A stretch of DNA of 64,000 nucleotides. Source: Mycoplasmatota bacterium. GTDB taxonomy: Bacteria > Bacillota_I > Bacilli_A > Haloplasmatales > Haloplasmataceae. The notes under the pieces were generated by a model. That model saw nothing but the letters and a program-made list of their open reading frames with translations, did not search any database and had not been told where the DNA came from. Position 1 is the first letter of the stretch. Every line of letters begins with the position of its first letter. The position numbers and the translations under genes are program-made. Where the stretch lies: assembly GCA_018394295.1 (NCBI GenBank), contig CP074573.1, positions 186,001-250,000 of the forward strand, read 5' to 3'. Positions 9,121 to 18,628 of the stretch are shown here, piece by piece.

Positions 9121-10013
9121 TACGAAACGATATTCGAAAGAACTTTGAACTTGCTAACCATTATTCCAATACAGGTAAATTTAAAGAAAGTGAAGAGTTA
9201 TATAAATTAATAATTGAAGATGGTACAAATGACTATGGAGCTTATGTAAATTTAGCCAATCTTTATAGAAAATATGGAAAATCCCTTGAAGCTTATGAAG
9301 TATCATTAGCAGCAAGAGAAAAATATGGACCAGATTTACTAATAGATCAATTTATTTATTTTTATTTTTTAGATATTCATGACTATGTAGCAGCTGAAGA
9401 TATGCTTTTAGATTGTTTAGAATTAGATCCCAATGATAGTAGTATGCTAATTCGGTATGCTGATTTATTAATTATAACAGGTTGTAAAGATAAAGATAAA
9501 ATAAAGTATTTCATTGAAAAAGCAATTGAAAATGATCCAAATAATAATGTTGTTCTACAGAATTGTATCAATTTCTATTCATTAAAGCTTAAGTACCTAA
9601 AAGATCTAAATTTTTTACTAGAACAATTCTTCGAAAGTCAAATAGATGAGTTTAATAAATATTATACATTAGGCCTTGTTGAGTATGAAAAAAGAAATTA
9701 TAAACAGTCATATGAATACTATTATAATGCTTTTATGATACGACCTAATAATCAAACAATTTTATATCTACTGAATGAATTAAAATTTAAAAAAAGTAAA
9801 TTTTATATTCTACGAATGTTGGTTGAGAGATTTGGTGGTACCCATTTATATTACGGTTTATTGATAGTATTAAGTATTGTCTGTGATTTTATTGGGTTAA
9901 GTTCTTACAGTAAGTATTTTTTGATGATTACAGCATTCATTACAGTTTATTGGTTAATAACATATCTAATTATTAGTTTATCATATAAAAAATTATTGAA
10001 GGAGAATCATTAA
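9117..10013 (+). CDS. TPR protein with C-terminal membrane hairpin
   Basis: 298 residues. Residues 1 to about 230 are tetratricopeptide-like repeats (ANHYSNTGKFKESEELYKLI, then NLANLYRKYGKSLEAYEVSL, then LECLELDPN-type turns and YYTLGLVEYEKRNYKQSYEYY). Two membrane segments follow, near 243-262 and 268-290, and a short basic tail. TPRs are protein-binding scaffolds, and here they would face the cytoplasm next to the membrane. It overlaps the upstream gene by four bases and abuts the AAA+ gene, so the three form one operon. Confidence 0.8.
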   Translation: MIRNDIRKNFELANHYSNTGKFKESEELYKLIIEDGTNDYGAYVNLANLYRKYGKSLEAYEVSLAAREKYGPDLLIDQFIYFYFLDIHDYVAAEDMLLDCLELDPNDSSMLIRYADLLIITGCKDKDKIKYFIEKAIENDPNNNVVLQNCINFYSLKLKYLKDLNFLLEQFFESQIDEFNKYYTLGLVEYEKRNYKQSYEYYYNAFMIRPNNQTILYLLNELKFKKSKFYILRMLVERFGGTHLYYGLLIVLSIVCDFIGLSSYSKYFLMITAFITVYWLITYLIISLSYKKLLKENH

Positions 10014-11114
10014 ATGTATGAATTAGAAGATTTATATGAAGAATTAAAGAATAGTGACAATAAAAGTGAAATCTACTATGAAATAGCCCTAATTTATATT
10101 AATAAAGGATTATTTCAAAAAGGATTATTTGAACTAAATAATTGCCTTAAATATGATAGTAAGGGAGTATTTAAGCGAAATATTATCGACTTAATTGATT
10201 ATATTATTCCATTTTTACCAGAAAAAGTTAGTGGATCAAAAAGACAAGAAGAAATAGATCGAAGTATCACCTTTAAAGATGTTGGTGGGCTTGAAGAAGT
10301 AAAAAAAGCTGTTGAGATGAAGATAATCAAACCGTTTAAAAACCCAGAATTGTTTAAGAAATATAAAAAGAAATCAGGTGGAGGAGTACTGTTATATGGA
10401 CCTCCGGGATGCGGAAAAACATTTATTGCTCGTGCAACAGCTGGTGAGTGTGGTGCTCATTTTATAAATGTTTTTATCTCAGATATTTTAGATCCTTATA
10501 TTGGTGTTAGTGAAAAAAACATTAAAGAAGTATTTGATAATGCTCGTGCAAATAAACCATGTGTTCTCTTTTTTGATGAGATAGACAGTTTAGGTCATAA
10601 AAGATCTAATTTACGCGGTAGTAATGTTAGAACAACAATTGATGAATTTTTAACACAGCTTGAAGGATTTAATACGGATAATGATGGAATATTGATAATA
10701 TCAGCGACTAATACACCTTGGGATGTGGATGATGCTTTTCTAAGACCTGGGCGTTTTGATAAAATGATTTTTGTAACCCCCCCTGATTTAGCAGCTAGAA
10801 TGGAAATATTTAAAATTAAAACAACTGATCTAACGATTGACGATGTTAATTATTTAACCCTTGCGGAAATGACAGAACTTTATTCAGGAGCGGATATTCA
10901 AAATGTTGTTGAGCTTGCAAGTGAATATGTAATAAATGAAGTATTTGAAACAGAAAATGAACGAAATCTTAATATAAATGATTTTATTAAAGCAATTTCA
11001 ACTACTCACCCGACTACACTCGAGTGGATTAAAACAGTTAAAAACATCATGAGATTTTCAAGACGATCATTATATGAAGAAGTAAGAAATTATATCAAAA
11101 GGAATAAATTATGA
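10014..11114 (+). CDS. TPR-AAA+ ATPase, classic p97/FtsH-type AAA
   Basis: 366 residues. Residues 1-70 are a short TPR-like helical region. An AAA module follows, beginning with ITFKDVGGLEEVKKAV: Walker A GPPGCGKT (129-136), Walker B VLFFDEID (184-191), sensor SATNTPW, and arginine fingers R244 and R247 in LRPGRFD. The pore loop contains PYIG (161-164), giving the aromatic needed for substrate threading. There is no protease domain as in FtsH and no second ATPase ring as in p97. It most likely remodels or extracts membrane proteins together with the two upstream gene products, but no characterised system of this layout is known to me. Confidence 0.85.
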   Translation: MYELEDLYEELKNSDNKSEIYYEIALIYINKGLFQKGLFELNNCLKYDSKGVFKRNIIDLIDYIIPFLPEKVSGSKRQEEIDRSITFKDVGGLEEVKKAVEMKIIKPFKNPELFKKYKKKSGGGVLLYGPPGCGKTFIARATAGECGAHFINVFISDILDPYIGVSEKNIKEVFDNARANKPCVLFFDEIDSLGHKRSNLRGSNVRTTIDEFLTQLEGFNTDNDGILIISATNTPWDVDDAFLRPGRFDKMIFVTPPDLAARMEIFKIKTTDLTIDDVNYLTLAEMTELYSGADIQNVVELASEYVINEVFETENERNLNINDFIKAISTTHPTTLEWIKTVKNIMRFSRRSLYEEVRNYIKRNKL

Positions 11115-11216
11115 TTTCAATATTAAATTTTATTCCTACTAATGAAAATTAAGTAATTAATAAAAAAAACTAAAAAAACTTTTAATTTTTCATTATATAA
11201 AAAGGGTGATATTTAA

Positions 11217-11756
11217 ATGACAAATATAACTATTTTTAAGGGCGATATAACAAAAATAAAAGTTGATGCCATAGTAAATGCTGCTAATAGTAGTTTGCTT
11301 GGTGGAGGAGGTGTAGATGGAGCTATTCATAAAGCTGGAGGAAAGAAAATATTAGAGGAGTGTATGTTAATCAGGAATAAAAAGGGCAGTTGTAAGACTG
11401 GAGAAGCAGTGATTACAACCGCTGGACGATTAGAGGCAAAATATGTAATTCATACTGTTGGTCCAGTTTGGAATGGTGGTAATAATAATGAACAGTTATT
11501 ATTAAAAAACTGTTACTTAATTTCTCTTAAGTTAGCAGTAGATAATGGTGTAAAGTCAATTGCTTTTCCTAATATAAGCACTGGAATATATAAATTTCCT
11601 AAACAGTTAGCAGCGAAAATCGCAATTAAAACTATACAAGATTTTGTTGAAACAGATGTAAATATAAACGAAATAATTTTAGTTTGCTATGATGAAGAGA
11701 ATTATAAAATATATTTGAACATAATAGAAGACAATGAGTTGATAAATATCAGTTGA
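11217..11756 (+). CDS. Macrodomain protein, ADP-ribosyl hydrolase-like
   Basis: 179 residues, a stand-alone MacroD/YmdB-type macrodomain. It has the signature GDIT, the ADP-ribose-binding loop [18 protein letters not shown] and the second loop STGIYKFP. Characterised members remove O-acetyl from O-acetyl-ADP-ribose or mono-ADP-ribose from proteins. It lies 100 bases downstream of the AAA+ gene with its own ribosome site (AAGGGTGAT), and a hairpin at 11823 closes the unit. Whether it shares the AAA+ transcript is unclear. Confidence 0.9.
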   Translation: MTNITIFKGDITKIKVDAIVNAANSSLLGGGGVDGAIHKAGGKKILEECMLIRNKKGSCKTGEAVITTAGRLEAKYVIHTVGPVWNGGNNNEQLLLKNCYLISLKLAVDNGVKSIAFPNISTGIYKFPKQLAAKIAIKTIQDFVETDVNINEIILVCYDEENYKIYLNIIEDNELINIS

Positions 11757-11822
11757 ATTTACAGTTATCAATATTCTTTTATCAAGATATTAGAATAATG
11801 TACAATTATTCTTGTTTAAAAT

Positions 11823-11870
11823 GAGATAGATTTCCTAAGAAATAAAACTTAGACATCTATCTCTTTATTT
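11823..11870 (+). terminator. Terminator after macrodomain gene
   Basis: GAGATAGAT (11823-11831) pairs with ATCTATCTC (11855-11863), followed by TTTATTTTT. Confidence 0.75.
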
Positions 11871-12007
11871 TTAAATCATATAATGATTAATATGAAGTTT
11901 ACAACGTATTAGTTTACTCAAATCAATGCTTAGTTGAGTCATTCAATGAAGAAGTTATTGATTAAAATTGCTAATTGACTATAATGAAATGGAGGAGGAA
12001 AGTTATT

Positions 12008-13441
12008 ATGGATTATCAAAAAATAGGGACTTTTATAAAAGAACTCAGAATGGAAAATAAGTTAACACAAAAAGAAGTAGCAGACATTTTAATTGTTACT
12101 CCACAAACAATATCAAAGTGGGAATTAGGACAAAGTTTACCTAGTATTGATTTGTTACAATCTTTAAGTCAAATTTATCATGTGACTGTTGATGAGATTA
12201 TCAATTGTAAAATAAATGAATCTAATCAAAGAAATAAAAGTAGATTTGACTCAAGAAATATCCTTTCATACATTATTTACTTATTGTTATTAACTATCGG
12301 TATAACAATTTGTTTTGTCAATTATCTAGCAATAGATTCACGAATACTAGACTATGGATTGAATAGCTATCCATTTGAAGGTATCTATAATTTTACTCAG
12401 GTATCAGTAAAATTATCAAACTGGTTAGTCATAATTTTTACTATATTCTTACCAGTATTACTTGCAACACTTCATGTTCTAGATAAACGCAAAAAATTTC
12501 TTTTATCTATTACGATACTTGCTATACTCCTATTAATCACATTTCAAGTTCCAATTATTGCTTCACCAGGATTTATTACTGCTGAAATTGGATTAATGCT
12601 TCACTTTATATATACATTATTTTTAATTTTATCAACCATCATCAATTTATCTTACTTTAATATTGATGTCTATTGGTTGATAAATAAAAATAAAAAAGAA
12701 TTTATTAGTTCTACTGTAATGTTTTTATTAACGATTATCTTACCATTTAATTATTATAATGGTTTCAACTATTTTGGTGTTTTTGAACAAATATTATTTT
12801 TCTTCATGTTGTTAGCACCATGTATCATAATTTATGAAACGGTAAATGGATTAAAACGATTCGCAACTTTATATTATGTTATTCTAGGAATTTCTTTAAT
12901 TTTTAGTAGTTTAGTTAATATATTTAATTCAGAAATATTAATTGGTTCATTTATACAATTAATTTATATCTTATTTTTAGTTATTCCAAATTTTAAAGAA
13001 AATCGACTTAATATTAATTTGAAAAATTTAATGACCTCTAACTTTCTTTATATTGAAATAATATCCTTAGTAGTTTATTTATACTACTATATTAATCCAG
13101 GTGATTTATTTTTCTCAATTAAAAGTGCAGATATTATTTTTATAACAAATACATCAGTGGGTAAATTCTTTCATCTAAATATTATTATCCTTTTATTAGC
13201 TATGATATTAAGCGTTGCAAATCTTCGCATTATGACAAAAATATTTGATATAATGTGGATACTATGGGTGACTTATTTTACGCAAAGTATTTTATTTGAT
13301 TATGTTTTAAATCCTAACTATAAAACAACAGATGGAATATATCTTTTTATTCCTCCTATATTAATTATTTTGTTTTTTATCTTTTATTTAGTTTTACCTA
13401 AAAATAAAACAAAATTAACAGAAAATATGAATTTAGAATAA
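12008..13441 (+). CDS. XRE-family regulator fused to large membrane domain
   Basis: 477 residues. Residues 1-60 are an XRE helix-turn-helix (LRMENKLTQKEVADILIVTP, then QTISKWELGQSLPSIDLL). After a short linker there are about twelve hydrophobic segments reaching to the C-terminus. Small XRE proteins with two to four membrane segments are common in Bacillota; a membrane part of more than 350 residues is unusual. ATG at 12008 is chosen because GGAGGAGG stands nine bases upstream; an earlier in-frame ATG at 11975 has no such site. It could tether a transcription switch to a membrane or cell-wall signal. The target is unknown. Confidence 0.78.
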   Translation: MDYQKIGTFIKELRMENKLTQKEVADILIVTPQTISKWELGQSLPSIDLLQSLSQIYHVTVDEIINCKINESNQRNKSRFDSRNILSYIIYLLLLTIGITICFVNYLAIDSRILDYGLNSYPFEGIYNFTQVSVKLSNWLVIIFTIFLPVLLATLHVLDKRKKFLLSITILAILLLITFQVPIIASPGFITAEIGLMLHFIYTLFLILSTIINLSYFNIDVYWLINKNKKEFISSTVMFLLTIILPFNYYNGFNYFGVFEQILFFFMLLAPCIIIYETVNGLKRFATLYYVILGISLIFSSLVNIFNSEILIGSFIQLIYILFLVIPNFKENRLNINLKNLMTSNFLYIEIISLVVYLYYYINPGDLFFSIKSADIIFITNTSVGKFFHLNIIILLLAMILSVANLRIMTKIFDIMWILWVTYFTQSILFDYVLNPNYKTTDGIYLFIPPILIILFFIFYLVLPKNKTKLTENMNLE

Positions 13442-13847
13442 TCAAAAACTTCATTACATTCACAAGCAAACAAGGTATGGTTATACACTCATATTCATTA
13501 AGTGCGAATAAATAGGGTTTCTTTATGGAAAGGGAATAGTTGAAAAAATAGATTTTAATTAAACTGATGTAGACAACTAATAAAAATAAAACAGGTAACA
13601 ATTTGATATCTGTTTTATTTTTTAAAAATTTTAAATGAATTTAAAGAAAATTATTCTTGTTATATTAAGATGAAATATATAGATATATTTATAGAAATCA
13701 TAAAGTCTTTGGTTTATAATATAACTAAAGTCTTATTTCTTATTAATAAATGCTTTAAATCAAAATAATCAAAAAAGAGTTAATAAATAAAGGAAACTGA
13801 CTTAAGTTGGTAGTAAGAGGATTTAATTTAATTTGGGAGGATTTTTT
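13442..13847. other. Gap with one hairpin-repeat copy
   Basis: No gene supported. It contains copy 2 of the dispersed hairpin family (13702-13738) and, at the 3' end, the GGGAGG ribosome site of the next gene. Confidence 0.5.
13702..13738 (+). repeat. Dispersed terminator-like hairpin, copy 2
   Basis: AAAGTCTTTGGTTTATAAT is nearly identical to the family core, but the right arm (AACTAAAGTCTT) has drifted and the T run is interrupted. The stem is still possible with mismatches. It lies 260 bases after the previous stop and 110 before the next start. Confidence 0.5.
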
Positions 13848-14405
13848 ATGAGGAGATTATTAAAAAATTATTTATTTATAGTTTTACAATGTATTAATTT
13901 AATCTTTCTAATTTGTTTTTTACTTGCCTATAATTTATTAATTAATAATAGTAATGAAATCAAATTTTTATCAAATATCTTATTATTTGATTTTTCCAAT
14001 GATGTTGGACTTGCTTTTTTCTTAGTATATATTGTATTTCCTATAATTTCTTTAATATTATGGATATTGGCAACTATATTTAATTTAAAGAATAAAGATT
14101 CGAAAATTAAACGAATTAATTTCTATGTTCCATTTCTAATAAATCTTGGATTTATTAATTTATACCATATCTGTAAATTTTACCAAGTGATGTGTATAAA
14201 CATTTTTCATATATTTCTTATATTAACTCCTTTATTATCACTGATTTTAATTGTTAAGTTACTTAAAAACAAAAAGAATAATTTAAATTCAAAAATCAAT
14301 TATATATTTAAAATCCTAGTAGTGTTACTAATATTTGTTGCTACTGACATCTGGTTAGGATTATTTTATTTGATGGTATACTATTATAGTTCACTTGGAG
14401 TGTAG
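13848..14405 (+). CDS. Membrane protein, unknown function
   Basis: 185 residues with about five membrane segments and almost no polar loops. ATG at 13848 follows TGGGAGG at good spacing; an in-frame TTG at 13833 overlaps that site and is rejected. Family not recognised. It may be co-transcribed with the HEAT-repeat gene 86 bases downstream. Confidence 0.65.
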   Translation: MRRLLKNYLFIVLQCINLIFLICFLLAYNLLINNSNEIKFLSNILLFDFSNDVGLAFFLVYIVFPIISLILWILATIFNLKNKDSKIKRINFYVPFLINLGFINLYHICKFYQVMCINIFHIFLILTPLLSLILIVKLLKNKKNNLNSKINYIFKILVVLLIFVATDIWLGLFYLMVYYYSSLGV

Positions 14406-14491
14406 AATTCTATATAAGTAATTTAGAACAATGAAGTCATATCGCCATGTTACTATAATATCTAGTTCAAAAAATTTAGGAGATGATGAAA

Positions 14492-16129
14492 ATGGTAAGA
14501 AAATACATTGGTAAGGTGTTTAATAAATTTAAGAATAGTAATGAAACCAAAGATATGAACGATAAATTTGATAAATCCACATTTAAATCAGAATTCAGTT
14601 ATTATGAAAGTCAAACGAAAAATATATTAGAATCAATTCAATCTGGTAATCAAATAAATCTATATCCAGCTTATATGTTATTATTAGGTACAAGAGATTT
14701 CAAAAAAGAAATAATAAAATATTTTTATAGGGTTATTGAAACAAATAATTTATTTAAAATAGAAGAGTCATTTAGATCGATTATAAATTATACATATAAT
14801 CAAAATTACTGGTGTGAAATTAGTCCAACTAATCTTATTGATGAGCGTTTTTTTGATACGGATGAAAAATTACTTTTATTAGGATTAAGTTCATTTCATC
14901 GAAATGGCTATTTTCGTGAAAAAGCATTAAATGAATTAATTGAATGTAATACAGGTAAAGAATTAAAATTCATAATATTGCGATTACATGACTGGGTTGA
15001 TAAGATAAATAAGATTGCTATGAAATATTGTATACAAAGGATTAATCAATCTAATGTTGAAGAAATTTATAATTGTCTTCCATATTTTCTGAAATTGTCT
15101 GAATTCAAAAGATATAATCATCAAATAGTTTTAGAAAAAGTTAATCAGCTTTTTAAACAAGATGTAAATTATCATTATATTTTAAGAGGATTACAAGACC
15201 AAAACATAAAAGTTAGAAAGTATTTCTATTATTTATATTTTGAAAAGGAAAACCCAAACTTAGATAGATTTGTAAATTATTTAAGCAAAGAAAAAGAACC
15301 TTATATTAAATTCATAGTTCTTATTAAATTATTTGAAATATTAAATAAAGAAGAAGTTATGGACTATTATAAGTATTTTATTCATGATAAATATAGTAGA
15401 ATAAGATCGTTTATTATTTACAAACTTCATCAAATAAAAGTTGAACAATTAGAAAATATCATCTATCCTTTTATATTTGACCATAGTATATCGATAAGAA
15501 TATATGTGAGACAGTTATTGTCAGAAATAGATAATTATAATTTTGTTGATGTATATCGATCTGAATTAATTAGAAATTCAAAAGAAGTTTATGGAAGCAT
15601 ATGTGGGTTAGGTGAGATAGGAAATAAAGATGATATTTCACTAATTGCTAATTATTTAGAAACTAGTAGTATAAAAATAGTTAAAGCATGTTTATATTCA
15701 ATTGCTAAGTTAGATTATAAAAATAATAAAGAGATATACTTGAAATATATAGCGGATGAAAGAATTGGTATTTCAAAGTATGCTTATAAACAGATTAATG
15801 AACACATATATGATTATTCTGATAATGAAATATATAGTATCTATAATAATACCAATTTAGATCATGTAAAAATGTTTTCAGCTTCATTATTAACATGTTT
15901 TAGTAAATGGAAATCTTTAAGATATATACTTGAATTAATATCAGATAAAGATGAATATATCTATTCTTTATGTAAAGAATCACTTCAAAGTTGGATATAT
16001 AACTTTAATAAATCTTTTATAACACCTAATAAAGCTGAAATTAATAAAATAAAAGAATTAATGATAATGAATCAAAATTTAATCTCGAAAGAACAAATTG
16101 AGTTTCTGTTATTTTCATTAAATGATTAG
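14492..16129 (+). CDS. HEAT-repeat-like protein
   Basis: About 545 residues, cytoplasmic, without signal or membrane segments. The C-terminal half has alpha-helical repeats of the HEAT/PBS-lyase type, most clearly near residues 365-430 (YGSICGLGEIGNKDDISLIA, then KACLYSIAKLDYKNN). Such solenoids bind proteins; no catalytic motif was seen. There are several ATGs near the start. The one at 14492 is preferred because AGGAG at 14478-14482 leaves nine bases, whereas 14483 would touch it. It is followed by a hairpin of the dispersed family. Confidence 0.7.
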   Translation: MVRKYIGKVFNKFKNSNETKDMNDKFDKSTFKSEFSYYESQTKNILESIQSGNQINLYPAYMLLLGTRDFKKEIIKYFYRVIETNNLFKIEESFRSIINYTYNQNYWCEISPTNLIDERFFDTDEKLLLLGLSSFHRNGYFREKALNELIECNTGKELKFIILRLHDWVDKINKIAMKYCIQRINQSNVEEIYNCLPYFLKLSEFKRYNHQIVLEKVNQLFKQDVNYHYILRGLQDQNIKVRKYFYYLYFEKENPNLDRFVNYLSKEKEPYIKFIVLIKLFEILNKEEVMDYYKYFIHDKYSRIRSFIIYKLHQIKVEQLENIIYPFIFDHSISIRIYVRQLLSEIDNYNFVDVYRSELIRNSKEVYGSICGLGEIGNKDDISLIANYLETSSIKIVKACLYSIAKLDYKNNKEIYLKYIADERIGISKYAYKQINEHIYDYSDNEIYSIYNNTNLDHVKMFSASLLTCFSKWKSLRYILELISDKDEYIYSLCKESLQSWIYNFNKSFITPNKAEINKIKELMIMNQNLISKEQIEFLLFSLND

Positions 16130-16170
16130 TAGAAATTAAATAGCAGCGTTGATATTATATCTAAAAAATT

Positions 16171-16206
16171 AAGTTTTTGATTTATTAAACACCAAGGACC
16201 TTTTTT
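16171..16206 (+). repeat. Dispersed terminator-like hairpin, degenerate copy
   Basis: AAGTTTTTGATTTATTAAA, then CCAAGGACC and TTTTTT, align with the family core but pair poorly. The position, 40 bases after the HEAT gene and directly before a headless gene fragment, suggests a decayed terminator. Confidence 0.4.
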
Positions 16207-16208
16207 CT

Positions 16209-16514
16209 TTGAAAATTATCTCAGATACTTTAGATGTATATGAGGGGATTCCATTGTACAGAGAATCAGTGAGTCCTGAAGTTAATGTTGGACAGTTATT
16301 CCTTAATGGTAAGCCTTTTAAAAGTGGTACGAAAATAACTGAAAATGGCATCTATACTTTGAAAGTTGCTGGAGTTCATTATTATAAAAATATATATTTT
16401 GTTATTGATAAACCCAATTATAAAATTTTATATATTGGAATAGGGTTACTTTTATTGGTAAGTATTAGTGGTATCTATGTGATAAGAAATTTTAAAAAAA
16501 ATCAAATAATATAG
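16209..16514 (+). pseudogene. 5'-truncated surface-protein fragment
   Basis: A 101-codon frame with no ribosome site; its first possible start (TTG) abuts a hairpin. It encodes an Ig-like surface-repeat module (YEGIPLY, then QLFLNGKPFKSGTKITENG and IYTLKVAG), one membrane segment near residues 75-95 and a basic tail. The xLNGxPFxSGTxIxxxGxYTLxV pattern is typical of cell-surface repeat proteins of Bacillota. I read it as the C-terminal end of a once longer anchored surface protein. A matching shorter fragment occurs at 20429. Confidence 0.5.
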
Positions 16515-16665
16515 AACAACTTAACTAAATGGTTGATGAAATACATATGATAATAAACTCATTTTTTTCTCCTACTCAAATAGATATAAAACAATATCCC
16601 ATTTACTTGTATTGTATTAATATGATAATATTATTAATGAAAACTAATATACGAGGAGTGGAAAT

Positions 16666-18357
16666 ATGAGAAGCAAAATATTTAGTCTTTTAGCAATATT
16701 ATTTTTAGTAAGTACTTTGTCAGGATGTAAAGGAGTAGAACAAAAAAAGGAAGAGAAGTTAGACGAGTTGACAAGTGAAACTACAACTGAAGATATAACT
16801 AGTAGTGAAACATCAACTAAAGAAGAAGAACCAATAGATCTAGGATTTGAAGTGGTTAACAGTGATTTTAATATGGATTGGAATTCAAGTAGATATGCCA
16901 GTATGTTATTTGAACTGACTCCAGAGTATTATTTAGCAAGTTTTTATGATAGTAATAATCAAAACTGGGTATTAAATTCACTTGATGAAACAGGTAATTT
17001 ACTTGATACGTCAAATGTCAATTATTTAAGTATAATAAAGAATTATGGTGAAAAAGGTTTACTTTATTTGATGAGAGAAAATGATGAATATAAAACGAAA
17101 AAAGTGAATAAAGATGGAGAAGTTTGGGAAAAAGAGGGATACTTCAGACAGAGTGATGTACATTTCTCTACGCAAGATGGTGGTTATATCACCAAGCTTG
17201 TTCAATATGATAATAAAACAAATAAAAGCAATGCTTATTTAATAAAGTTAAATAGTGAAGGTAATTTTGTTTGGGAATTAGGTCCTTATAATCAAGTAAG
17301 AATGATTAAGGAGTATGAGGATGGAAGTTTCTTATTTCAATATTCAAACAAAGACTTGATTACTCATCTTGTTAGATATAACGCTGAGCTTGAACAAGTT
17401 ATGGATATTGAGATACTAGAATTATTGGAAAATAAAAAGCTTAAGCTAACAGAGAATTACATTTTTGTTCACGTAGTTATTAACAATAAACAACGAATTC
17501 AATGTTATGACTTAGATGGTAATTTACAATCAGAATATACCAACTCTAATCAATTTAGTTTATTAACATATGATGATAATTTTGTTTATTTCTTAGAACA
17601 TGAACTAAAGTACGACCCAAAACCTTATATGGTAAGTACTATTAATCGCTTGGATAATTTGGGTAATAAGGAGACGTTACCTAAATCATATGATAAGCTT
17701 AAGATTATGAAACACTATCAAGATGGTAGTATCTTGCTTTCCTATGAAGATCCAGATTTAAACTACTTAAAGTTAACAAGTGATGGTCAGGTTGTCTATG
17801 ATAAAAAAATGGTTAATGAAGTTGATAATTCAAATTTCTTCTTCATTACTCAATTGATACCTAAGGATCAAGGAGTTATGTATCACTATCAAAAATCAGT
17901 TGGGAGCCTAATCGGAAAATTAGATGCTAATGGTGATAAAGAATGGGAAATCCAAGCACAATTAGATAGCTATTATTTAATGGATGGGATAAATGATGAT
18001 ATTTATATCTTCTATGATGAACCAGAAAGTAATATAGAATTTGCGCATCATAATAGTCAAGGAGAATTAATCAATAGTATAACACTTAATGGTAATATTG
18101 AATCGATTCAAAATTTTAAAGTATTAGAAAATGGCAATATTGTTTACACTTTACTAGGTCTTGATAAGGAGTATTTAGTAATTTTATCACCTAGTGGTCA
18201 GACACTTTATAATCAAGAGTTAAAAGGGTATATCTATAATAACTTCGGTGATCATAAAACTTTCTTTACTATTAATGATAAAGGTGAACAAGAACAAGTT
18301 ACTTTAAAATACGATGCTATTGGTTTTATCAGTTTTCAAAGTAATTATTATTATTAA
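16666..18357 (+). CDS. Secreted lipoprotein, beta-propeller-like
   Basis: 563 residues. The lipoprotein signal peptide has lipobox LSGC with Cys21. A Thr/Ser/Glu-rich linker follows to about residue 55. The remainder is all-beta in character with recurrent units (LNSLDETGNLLDTSN, IKLNSEGNFVWELG, GKLDANGDKEWEIQ) that resemble PQQ- or WD-like propeller blades. It would sit on the outer face of the membrane. No enzyme motif seen. The start follows GAGGAGTGG. It is upstream of the S41-like lipoproteins but separated from them by a terminator-like hairpin. Confidence 0.75.
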   Translation: MRSKIFSLLAILFLVSTLSGCKGVEQKKEEKLDELTSETTTEDITSSETSTKEEEPIDLGFEVVNSDFNMDWNSSRYASMLFELTPEYYLASFYDSNNQNWVLNSLDETGNLLDTSNVNYLSIIKNYGEKGLLYLMRENDEYKTKKVNKDGEVWEKEGYFRQSDVHFSTQDGGYITKLVQYDNKTNKSNAYLIKLNSEGNFVWELGPYNQVRMIKEYEDGSFLFQYSNKDLITHLVRYNAELEQVMDIEILELLENKKLKLTENYIFVHVVINNKQRIQCYDLDGNLQSEYTNSNQFSLLTYDDNFVYFLEHELKYDPKPYMVSTINRLDNLGNKETLPKSYDKLKIMKHYQDGSILLSYEDPDLNYLKLTSDGQVVYDKKMVNEVDNSNFFFITQLIPKDQGVMYHYQKSVGSLIGKLDANGDKEWEIQAQLDSYYLMDGINDDIYIFYDEPESNIEFAHHNSQGELINSITLNGNIESIQNFKVLENGNIVYTLLGLDKEYLVILSPSGQTLYNQELKGYIYNNFGDHKTFFTINDKGEQEQVTLKYDAIGFISFQSNYYY

Positions 18358-18488
18358 AATAAATTTTATAAAGTATTAATAAACCATACACTGTTTTTGC
18401 CTCTTGATTAACAAGGATTACTATTTTCTACATAATCCATATCATTTGTAAAAAAATGGTAATATATTTAACTATAAAGTAGATTTAT

Positions 18489-18527
18489 TAAAGTCTTTGA
18501 TTTATAATGAAATCAAGGACTTTTTTA
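18489..18527 (+). repeat. Dispersed terminator-like hairpin, copy 3
   Basis: AAGTCTTTGATTT (18491-18503) pairs with AAATCAAGGACTT (18510-18522) with one G-U position and is followed by T. The 30 bases before it, ending TATAAAGTAGATTTAT, are repeated almost unchanged before copy 4 at 20597, so this block was duplicated with the gene. Confidence 0.7.
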
Positions 18528-18628
18528 TGCAAAAATTGACAATTTCAGATAATGAAATTAGATACTGGTTTTGTAGTAATTATTCTAAAAATAGTCTTGA
18601 TATAATATTTAATTTACAGGGGGAATAT

